Below, one piece after another: positions 39,001 to 51,000 of a stretch of 64,000 nucleotides of DNA. The notes beneath the pieces were generated by a model, which was not told where the DNA came from, did not search any database, and saw nothing but the letters and a program-made list of their open reading frames with translations. Every line of letters begins with the position of its first letter. The first letter of the stretch is position 1. The DNA comes from Harmothoe impar (Eukaryota > Annelida > Polychaeta > Phyllodocida > Polynoidae): assembly GCA_947462335.1 (NCBI GenBank), contig OX381720.1, positions 47,976,981 to 48,040,980 on the forward strand. The letters are read 5' to 3'. Made by a program: the position numbers and the translations under genes.

Positions 39001-42000
39001 TTTTCTATTTTCACTTTTTGATTTTTAGTTTTCGCTTCTCAATTTTGCATTTTTCACTCTTTGATTCTCAGTTTTTACTTGAGCCATTGTGCGACACTGT
39101 ACTAGATAAAACATGTGTTGCATACAGGAGGCGTATGCCAATTTGTGCAAATTCACTGCTACCCAGCAAAGACCTGCCCTGTGATGTGTGCCCTACGCGT
39201 TTTGCTTTTTGTTAGTATACTTAAAGTGACATGGTCCGATTTTTTTCCAAATTTTGAATCCTACTTAAATATGTTCCAAATGCTAGCACAATGTCATATT
39301 AGGAGGATAGGGAACAAAACAATGTCATCTATGGACAATAATATCCCATTTATTGGGTTAAACGTGGCCCAGATACAGTATTTTACAGTGTATTTTCAAT
39401 GGAGGAATTATAGTGTGCACTCCTAAAGTCTTAAATTTGGCATAATACTGAGGTTTGACTGAATCCTAAGCTGATTTGTGGGGGAGATTGTTAGATAAAA
39501 TATGTAGGACATGTAGTATGGCCATATTGAACATTCTTGTTCATTTTTAACAAAATTGATTTTTGAGCCCTAATCATCGGATCATGTCACTTTAAGCACC
39601 TGCAGGAGCATTACAGAGCCTGGCCCTCAAAGTGCATCCAAAATTCACAGGGCCTAGATTTGGGGATAAAGCTGAGTCAGTTAGGAGCATCAGACTTACG
39701 CCTGCTAGTGGAACTTGTCTGCCCATTCTTGATGAAGACACATCTGTAGATGGCCTGAGATTCATCCACCGCTCCATCAACCAAGGTCTGAAAGAGTCAG
39801 CAAATACGATTTTTCTTTTGTTCTGTTTGATTCCTCATGATGATGACGACCTACATTATAGTCAATCATTGTGATTATACAGAGGGGCAGGAGAAGTGAT
39901 GATGAATGAGAAATTATCAGATTACAGAAATATCAACTATGTTTCGCTCTATTATTCAACATGTAAGTTAAATCATATCTATAGTTCATAGATTGGAACA
40001 CCAACCACATGTTATTTGTTAATCGAGTTAAAAAAAAAGGGTGCTTTCAACTTTGATCTAAAAGAAATAGAGAAAAAAGGTCCTTGGTTTTTATCTTCAT
40101 TAATCATTAAACACTTGCATTTGAATCCAACATGGAAGATCGAAATACTACGTATTTCATTTTCCCGTAAAATCGATTTTGAAATAATATTTCAGCGTCC
40201 AGCCAATATTCTTTTCCAAAGTAGATATACAGGGAAAGCTAGTCCCGCACATGCTACTTGAGTGTTAAACGAGTTACACAACCATATTGTGTAGGCGACA
40301 ACAAATTTGAAATAATGAAACACCTCTTCACACACATCATTTTCTAAAATTGATTTATTCAAGAATTTAAGGTGATGCCTTTCATAAGTGTCACCAAATG
40401 AAAGATAATTGGGCTCTTCAAATTGTTCTATAATCAAGGTTAGCGGCTAGATTTTCTATCATCTTTGTAAGGCCTCTTTCAAAAAAAGAACTAGTTTCTC
40501 ATCCCCGTGCGCGTCATAGAAATCAGGTTTTGAGAAAACGCTTTTTCTTATTTATAATTCTTTCATTGAAAATGTTGTGGCAGAATAGAGGCATATTTTG
40601 TATCAATTCAAAACTTACACACTGTCGGCGATGCCCTAAGCCAGAAAGAACTTTGCGAACGCCCTATATTTTTCCTACCTACTGATAGCACCTATTCAAA
40701 AGGCAAAATGCACTTAAAGGTTAGTTGGTACCTCAACAATAGTCTTTGACCACTTCTTGAAGACTGACTCTTGTCCCTTCATCTCATCCGCCTCCTGAAC
40801 AGGGCAGATGGGCCATGCACCATTCTGAGACAGGAAGCTGTCCATGTCCTTCCCGAACTGACAGAAGTCGGGGTACAGGGTGGAGCCCAGGGCCAGCACT
40901 GCATACCTGCAGGGTGAAACGGGGCAAACAGAGGAGCAAACTTGGATTAGACTCCTCCCCACTGTTTTCACCAACCCTTCGTTTGATGCTTTGCTGAAAA
41001 GCTTCGCGAATATTAAGTGCTCCAAACATCAAAGCCCAGAACGCGGGAGAGAGCAAACAAATATTAGAAAAACATGTATCTGCTGCTAAAGCCAATATAA
41101 CATGGGCATATATGTCAGCTACGACTCAACATTAATATGCTAGCTAGCAAACATCAAAACATTTAGACATTTTCTACTGCCTCTTCCGAATATGGGAAGG
41201 TATAGTTTATACGGGTCGGTGGAGGGGGGTCACTCAAGATATTTCACTTTTCGTTTGCTTGCCTGTTGCAGCAACAATGGGATTTAGATCAAAAGGAAAT
41301 CCTAACCAGCGGTAAATAGCTGTCGTCTATGCATCACCTTCTATCTCAAAGGCGTAATATATCCTATTATTTTGGTAGTTTTGGGGCGTTTATATATAAC
41401 GTAACACTCACATCATCATCTCCAGATTTGGCGGCTCCTTCAGGTTCTCTATTGCACTCCAGAATTTCTGCAGAATCAATCAAAAATATGTTAAGAAAAT
41501 TATGTGCCTTTGCAATATTGTAAACCGCAGAGGGGTCAGACCATTGTAGGGGAAAATAATCTAGTTACAGCCAAACTCCACAGTACGATTTATGGGCTTG
41601 AAACCTCTGCGGCTTGGCAGGAAAGCAAGGCAGCATTGTTGTGGATATTCCAAACTGCAAGGGTTCCCAACGCACCCTTGCATTTTTCAAACTCCACTAT
41701 AGTCTACACTTTAAGCTAAAACTCTGCAGTTTGTCTTGCCTATAGGCTATAGTTTAGGGGGGTTACTTCACAGTATAATTCGGGTTGATTATTTATTATT
41801 AGGTAGCTTAAAGATATCTGCAGTGCCCTCCCCTCATAAACAATGCTTTTACAATGGTGTAAACAGCAGAGATTCTAAGGCATTGCAGGGGAAAATATCT
41901 AAATATTTTGATATTGGGCACTATCCAAATCACAATACTTGGGTAAGGTGTCTTAGCCAATAATGTCTTACAATGGGACAGGAGACACTTGCATATTGAC

Positions 42001-45000
42001 AAAATGTCTTCAATTTCCATAAAAGCAGAATTTTTCTACCTAAATCGTACCATGGAGTTTGGCTTTTACATTGATATTGAAAACTAACTGAATGAGAAAT
42101 TTTAAGCAGGGTAATAGCACTAAAAGCAAATAGTTCATTCTTATTTGTAATCACTTGTACAGGTACTACATTAACAGTATGACTGAGATAGATGTGAGTC
42201 AGATACATAAGATGAATAAGCTTCACCCTTGATATCTTTATTGTTTCAAAATGTGTGTACTCATTTCAGATTACTTTTACATCAAATTGTGACCTTTGAC
42301 CTTGAATTTGACCTTGATGCGACACAGATATCACTTTACACATGGCAGATTCGGAATTAGCACCCTCAAAATACCCTATTACAACACTCAGATAAAGTAT
42401 TGGTCCCCACACCAACCTTAAGTTAAATATCAACATTTTGTCTTTCTGGTCCCCCAAGTATGTTGCTGATATTGCAAGCAGCAAGGGTTCACAGCACACC
42501 TTTGTGTATTCCTATGGGCTACACTATAGCCAAAATCCTTGCTGTTTTAGGTTGTAGTTGGGGGAGTTACTTCACAGTTTACTTTAATTTGATTATATCC
42601 TATGATATATATCAAAGATATCTGGAGTACCCTCCCCTTATTGACCATGCCTTTGCAATATTGTAAACCGCAGATATTTCAGGGGATTGCAGGGAAAGAT
42701 ATCTAAATACTTTGATATTGAACACTAACCATATTGCAATACTTAAGGAAGCATGTTTAGTCGATAATGCATTGCAATATACAGGACATCCCTACATATC
42801 ATCAAAATGTCTTCAATTTCCCTAAATGCAGAGTCATTTTCAGAGAAACAGTGTCCCTCACACTGGTGGAGACACCGAGCGCGCTCGATGAAAATGTTGA
42901 GAAGTCAGCAGGAAGCATTCCAATTTGGTATGGTTGGAAACAGGGTCAGCCCCCAGAGATCCTAGAAATGGGATTTTTTGACATCTGGGAATAACCGAGT
43001 CCTGGCCAATGGTTTGGCTGAATCGGTATGGTGTGGAAAGCTTCCATCGCTGGGAAGCCAGGGTATCTCAACGACTGCTTGATAAAGTCCCATTGGGACC
43101 TTCGGTCTGCAGTGGGTGAGAATGCCTGGTGCTAGGTGCCTCTATATTCCAGGGTCTGGGACTTTTTGTAACTGCTTGATAAAAGCCCCTCCTCGGAGGT
43201 AGAGAAAGCCCAGGGTTGGTAATCCCCTTCAAAATCTGAATCTAGAGGAGATGATGGAAGCTGGTGGGGGCTGTGTATGGGTCGGATTCCCTGCACCTCG
43301 GTGATAAACAAGGGGATATCACTAGGGTAATGCCGCTCCCCTCTGAACCATACCAATCCAGGAACATGAGACACCGTCTATCTGATAGGACAAGGGGATG
43401 TAGCTCGGTGGTAGAGCAGTCACTTGGCAAGCGGAATGCTCCAGGTTTGAGTCCCACTGTCTCCAAAAACATCGATTTCGGAAAAACCGTGTCCCTCATA
43501 CTGTGAAACTTTGCTATTAGAGTAAAGGGGACAACTCACACGTCCATTCTCGGGCGGGTCTCCGGTGCCGAAGGTGCTGGTGATGACAAGAAGGTTCTCC
43601 TCCTCCTGCAGCTGGTTGACGTCATAGTCATCCATGCAGACAATCTGGTGGTAAAAGATATAGACACATGGACAGTCCAAAACCAGAAAACTCTAAGTGT
43701 AACAATCCAATGACCCCAGAAACAGCAGATCAAATCAATAAGCACTTATCTACAATAGTAGAGGATATTATACGATTGATTAGCAATTGCTAATGTACTA
43801 CTGGGGTAATGATAGCCATCGGTACTATATATACCGTTGTCGGCTTTTTCTGATTTGTTATCCATATGTCCCATTAGACCTGATATGGAGTGCTACAGCC
43901 TTTCAAAAAAACATTTCTAGGTATTTTATTTATTGAACATTGATCATTAATAGTTGGGGAAAAAGGACTTTCTATTCACCGGTTCTCTAAAATGAGAAAT
44001 GTACTGTTATCTCAAAACTCACAAAATGGATTTAAGTCGTTTTGCATCCAAACTCTTCATATATTTTGTATGTCCAAATAATGCGAGATCATAGCTGAAT
44101 AACAGTAAAGCGCCAATGCTATGTCCGTTACATTTACATTTTTAACTGTATGTAGCACTTAAACCGGATAAGCACTTTATAATATATGGCTCAAACCTCT
44201 GACTGATGTTGTTTTAGATATTTCTGGCCCTTTTCAGGCTTATAGCCCTACAGAATAACCAGTTTTGCACCAATTTTTTCAAAGATTTGGTATATGTGAG
44301 AAAACATCCTAACAATTCGGGAATTTTCTTTTTTTTGTGCATTGGCCCAATATTTTCCGTTTTCTGGCCCTCCAAAGGCCCAAAAAACCCTAAAAACGTC
44401 AAAAACCCTCAAAATAACATGTTTTACAGGTCTCCCATGTCTACTGGGACAGTAACAGCCTATCCCTAATATTATTTTCTATTAGCCCTATGGTATAGTC
44501 AATTGATTCACGTGGATTTCACTAGATATGTACTGTATTTTTTTCACCAGAGCCTTTTAAGTGTGTATTGTCAGCACAATTTTCAACGGTCAATTCATCT
44601 TGATACCCCTATATAGTAAAAAAAGAAGATACACAGTGTATCCATTGTACCCCAGATGGTAAGGTAACTATTTTGTCTTATGCTGGAGAAAAATAGATTT
44701 GTGCAAAATCTAATTATCTAGCCTCCAGGAGCGGTATACATATTTTCCGTCTCGGAATCGCCAGGTGATTCCGAGACGGAAATTCCTGAAATGTGATACA
44801 TATTAGAAGGGATAGCATCCATATGTGGACTATATGATTGCCTTTGTTACTGTTTAACCTGATAGAAGACAGGTATTAGAGTGCTACTATGATGATTTTA
44901 TTTTTGTATCTGGTCGCATTATATCAGGAAAGTTAGAAAAATAAAGGAAATTTATTTTATAAGACATGGTGCATATAGGCAAATGGTGCTAAATCATAGT

Positions 45001-48000
45001 AAAAATACCCAGAACTCAGCCTTCACATCTTATGTACATGTAGAGATGGTTTGGGGAGGTTGGGTTGAGTTTGGTTGTGATGGGAGAACTTTATGTCCAG
45101 CAGCTTGATACGGGTGATTCCGAGACGGAAATTCAGAATCTGGGTTTATATTAGAAGATGTGCATAGTTAAAAGGTAGCAAATGTTGTAAGATATACCCA
45201 GGACTCAGCCCACACATGTTTAGTACATATAGAGATAGTTTAAAGAGGTTGTGTGGAGTTTGCTAGTGATGGGAGACCTTTATGTATAATTTAATGGGTG
45301 AATCATATGGGTGATTCCGAGACGCAAAATCAGTGAGCAGGCCATACTTTAGGCCAGTACTGTGCATAGTAGGTACAACCAATGGTCTTAATGCTCCATA
45401 TATATTGAAGTATATATGATGAGGATATGGTAGATTGATTTTGAGGACTAATTAAACCATTTTGAGGAAAAATGTGTATAGTTGAGAGTATGTGACGGAA
45501 ATTGTCATAATTTTGGCTAATATTCAAAATTGATCGGGCTACAACTCAAGAAGTTTTTTTTTTGAGGATATCAATTTTTTGTATGCTTTTAGATACATGT
45601 TGTACCATGTTGTAAACAAAATTAGGAATTGCTATGATGTATTTAACAACAATAAACCAATATCCATGTATTTTCCGTCTCGGAATCACCCGAAATAATG
45701 ACAATCGACTTTGCGAGGCAATAAAAACTGAACCGCTAGGGTTAGAGATGTATCATAAAGTGTTCGAAGGAGCCAAGATATATACTTTTCAATATAATCA
45801 ACTTGTTTAAACATATAAAGAATTTTCTAGTTTGACCCTCCTCTGCCCCAAAACTGCATAACTCCATTTAGATAATGTCATTATATAGTAGCAACACTAA
45901 ACCTTGATTCCATATAGTATTGAAATATAAAGTTATCAACATTGACGTTCTGCCATTCCCAAGTATTCAATACAGTGGCGTAGGAAATCACTGAGGAGGG
46001 GGGGACCTGAATATACCCCTCCCCCCAGTAAATATGTCAAGACCCATACTAGAATACACACAATTTCCAATGGTTACCTTTCCTGCATAGGGAAAAGTAA
46101 GAGCAGAGGGGTTTGGGCCCCCAATCATAACTAAAGGGGACTCAAATACCTCTTTATACAATACAGATTAAGCGTGCATATAATAGATGATTCATTAAAG
46201 TCGATAATTAAAGTGGATCGGAGTGCCCCCCCTAGTCACCCCCCCCCCTTATGAACATTTGCTTCCCACGCTTGTGGAACATATGATATTCAGCTGATGC
46301 CTTTGTTTATATATACAACTGTAAAAAGATTCTGCTGAAATTACAGAAAATCAATGCTAAATTTGACGGTGTATCATTGTAATTGTGATTTACGGTGAGA
46401 CACTGTAAAACTCATTACTTTAAGATTGAACATCTGTAAACCAGTACAGTGAAACTATGTTTTTTTCATTTAATGTGAATCTCACGTTAAAAGTTTGCCC
46501 ACCAGGTGGCAGCTTGGTTCAATAGGGAGACTTTAATGGAAGCTATCAACTAAAGCATACATAAGTGTGTTGATTTATAAAGATATCCAACTATATCATC
46601 AATTACACAATCAAAATTGAAACCTTTAGCATATTAAAGATTAAAAAAAAAAAATTCCCTTTTTGAGACCCTGGGCACTAATAAGGATAGTATAAGGCTG
46701 TGTCTCATGAACTTAGGCCAATGACCGGGTGCCATCTCTGACCAGGTACCGTCTCTGACCGGTTTGGCATGATAAGGTCAAAATACTAACAGCAGGTGGC
46801 TGATTATAATTATAACTTTAATTATATAACAACCACCATAAAGTTTTTACATGAGTATAATACTTTTTAAACACTTCTTTCTGACACCTGGTCAGAGACG
46901 GCACCTGGTCAGAGATGGCACCTGGTCAGAGACGGCACCCGGTCAGAGACAAAAACATTGGCCTAAGTTTGTGAGACACTGCCTTAAACATTATGTTGTG
47001 GTAATTAGAATTACACATATTGAGACTTTTGTCAGAGTTTCTTTGTAACAATCCTAAAGTACCTTTTGCTCATGGATTGTAATTGTATATTGCTATGAGG
47101 CATTCAATTATGCTTCTCAGGCCTAGCATATATACAGGCCTGGAATTAGAATGATATCATGAAATATGCATCAATGAATCCAGAAACAATTATAATCATC
47201 ATTGAATAGCAGCGAATCATCATATAATAATGATGAATTACTGTAAAAATACAACAGGAAATGCCTATAAAATTTACGGGGGAAAGCAAAATTAGGTGAC
47301 CGTAAAAAAAAAGGGGAAAAGGCTGGCATTCACTGATGCCAGTGATTCACCGTAATTTTTATGGGATATTTTTTACAGTACATAATAGCCAAACTCCACA
47401 ATACGATTTAGGTGGGAAAAACTCAGCATTTATGTTGGCCAAATGCATATTTTTGTAGTGGAGGGCATAATCTAATGCTAAAACCCCTTGTCTATTTGTT
47501 GCAATTTAGATGTCAAATGTCAAATCATATGCATATTTCCCCATAAAAACTCCATATTGCAAGGATATTTGGTACCTATACTTTTGGCCTTGAATGTGCG
47601 CAGCTTTTGAGTCCAAATCGCAGAGATTTACCACCCATAATGGCCAAACTCCCCAGTATGATTTATTGGCCTGAAACTCTGCTGTTAGTATACCAGGTTA
47701 TGTAACAAACAGAAGGTGCAAATTTTCGGGGGGTTGATTCTTGGCGACATGGCCAAATCCAACCTAAAAAACCTCACGATTAAGAATTTTGCTGTTGCCG
47801 AATTTACAATTTACCCGAACAGTGTGTAACCGGGCAAAATCCAAGATGGCCGCCAAATTTACAGAATATCCTCTTCCAAGGCATAAATATTAAGCCCAGA
47901 CTGCTAATGACATAACCGACCCCCCCTAAATAGACCCCAAGGATTCAAGTGGTGTGATTGGCTTGTTACTATGACAAATAGTTGCCTAGCAACAGTAGTT

Positions 48001-51000
48001 TTTGCATAGCAACGGACTCATTTTGATGATTTTGAGCAAGGTAAAAGGTCCTATATAGCTTCAGCTGCATGTAATCGACATGTGACATGAACCCTAGTGA
48101 CATGGTATCTTTGACATGTTGCTAGGCTACTTGGTTGCCTAGCAACAGCATTTTTATCATGTAAATCCCTAGCAACGGGTATAAATACTGATCACAGAGA
48201 ACATTGAAGTTAACCTACCCCCCCTAACTCTACCCCAAGGAATCCATTGGTGTCACTCCCATGTTGCTAGGTTACTTAGTTGCCTAGCAACAGCAGTGTT
48301 CCCATTAAATTACCTGGTTTCCATATCAACCAGCATCCCAAGAATCAAAACAATAGCATTTAAAATATTCACTAACACTGAAAGCCAAAGGGGCTGTTTG
48401 GCACAGAAGTTGCTTCAGTATGGTTACACATGCCGAGCATTTCAAGAGAGAGGAAATCTCTCATAAGAAAGCACAGCAATGAGCCATTTCAAAGAAGGTG
48501 GGCAGGCCAAGCACCTCTTTACAAAATAAAGGCCAATGTTCTAATAAGCACACCACAAGGTCAGCCACATCAGCTTTTAAGAGGGACAAATGCTTTTACT
48601 GTCAAGATACCAAATTTGATAGTAAACATAGAGAAGAACCTACGTGTGCATGCAGCAGCACCGATATGGGGAACACCATGAAGAATATAGTTGACCTAAG
48701 TGAAAATGAGACCTGGAAGGTCAATCTTGCTGAGGTCATCCATGACGGTGAACTTCTTCCACAAGAGATAAAATACCATTGAGGTTGTCACTTGACTCAC
48801 TGGAAAGAGTATACCCAAAAGATCAAAGATAACAAAAAGAAAGAAGTCTCACATAAGAAGAGTAACTCATACATATCTGCAGAGATGGAATTCAAAGCAG
48901 AACGCAAGGACTTGCTTGAAGAAGGCAAATACCTCACTTTGACTGAAGCCAGTGTCCTCTACAACAACATGATGAAAGTTCAAATCAACCCAATCCAAAA
49001 CCCGGTCATGCTAGGGAAAATAAAAAAGGACATTAAAACTGTAAAGGCTACAGGTACTGGTAAACCAGGGAAGCCAATAATCCTCCACTCACAGAAAAGT
49101 GAGTACATTGCTGTAGATGAGGCATCCCAAAAGGCAAGGGAGGAAAGAGATATGAAAGGGATATTTTAATGCTGAGAGATCACAAGGAACTCAATATTAG
49201 AATCAAAGAAGAATGGCCCTTGGGTCTTTGATGGATCACTTATTGGCTTTGAAGAGGAAACTGTGACCCTAGAGCTAGTTAATCTGATCAGATGGATGAT
49301 CCAAGGTGCAAAAGGGACAACCTCCGAAGCTAGGTCTGCACAACTGCAGAAGTCATGTTTGATGATATCACATACGATCATGCAAGCATGCATGACAAAG
49401 AGACAGATCAATAATCCATCAGATTTGGCATTTCCATGTACAACAGTCCATATGCCATCAGTCTGTCTCTGTACATGTTCCACCATTTCCGGAGCCAGAG
49501 GGCAATATCCTTGCTGCACAGGTGGTGTCGGAGTGTCAGATGACTATGTAACAAGTCTGTGTGAGACAATTGCCAATGTGGTAATTGCAAGAATGGCAGA
49601 GTATGGAGTGTATCTACCTCCTGGGCTACTTAAAAACAAAACAATCCGAGCCTCCATAGATAATGTAGACAAAAAAGTAGACACCTAAGATGGCAAGTAC
49701 AGCTTCCTTGGCATGGCCGTTGGTGTGTACCAGACAGCATGAGATTCCAGAGCTGAAAAGCTTCGGGATGTGCCAGCAACTGTTGTCAAGCTCCTAGAAT
49801 GTAAACTAACTGGCAACCCAAAACCGGCCATTAGTCCACATTACCCAGAATATGAAATAGGACTGTATAATGACTTTACACTTCAGGCGGAGAAGAGTGA
49901 CATGGCATGGTTGTTGGCAAGATTTCTAGATAGAAAGGCTGCTAGCTCAGATGAAACCTCAACCCAGTCTCAGTGTGTTTATGTGTGGTCTGGATACAAT
50001 TCGGTTGTACAAATAGGTCCAGCACCTAAGAAGGATGAAACATTCAGCCTGCCAATAATTAATGCTCCTGCCACTGAATGGCCAACGCTGATCACAGCGT
50101 TGGACCACCTACTGAGATTGAACCAACTCGTCTCTGGTCCTGACAAAAATCTTGTTGTACCACTGGATATGGGTTTGTACAAAAGGGTTACCAACTAGAG
50201 TACCTGCATGCAGAGTATAAGGACAAGTGGATTTTCACACCTGGTGGATTCCATATTATGCGTTGTGTTCTACAATGTTTGGGCTGGACGAAATAGGGAA
50301 GTGGGACAGATGATGCTTGGCAGGAGGCAGACATCTACAGCAGCGTAACAACATCTCAAATAATCAATGGTAACCACTTTAATAGAGCTTTTGAAGCTCA
50401 TCAGATCACTCTCTAGGCGCTATTCAATCTTAAAATGGAACAGTTCATGCAGGAGAACCCAGCTGTATGTAATGCCTTAGAAACAAGTGTAAACTCATTG
50501 TCAGTTGCTTGTGATGAAGGAGGGGATGTTCAATATGCACATTGATATGCATATACCAGAGTACCTTGCCCAGATGGCAAAATTTCGGACTGTGGAACCG
50601 GATGTGTGGCAGGGGTTTGTGGAGGGGCAGTTCACTGTGAATACAAGTATGATTCCTTTCACAAACATAGCTGTAGATCAGGCCATGGAACACTTGAACA
50701 AAAAGACGAAAGATCAAGGAGGGATATCTGGCATAACATCTAACCCAGATACCCTGCTTAAGTTCTACCTGACTTCACCAGAAATAAAGCGTCTGGCAAC
50801 AGAAACAGAGCATCTTACTAGCAACTCTGTTCTACAGATGTCTGCTAAACATCACTGTTTAGACGAGGCAAAGGCAATCTGTAAATTAAAGAAAGTTCTG
50901 GCCCTATGCAACATTTTCATGAATGATACTGACAGCAAGGATGCAATGTTCAAACTCATGTCCAAAGAAGTTCTTCCCCAGACATCAGTCGAGGATATAT

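Noticed and set aside
41930..42499. Overlapping minus-strand frames between NOS exons
   Set aside because: They lie within members of the GCCAAACTCC MITE family and lack splice fit with NOS.
43394..43465. Functional tRNA-Ala gene
   Set aside because: It lies inside a dispersed repeat whose other copies carry a deleted anticodon arm, and the acceptor stem has several wobble pairs.
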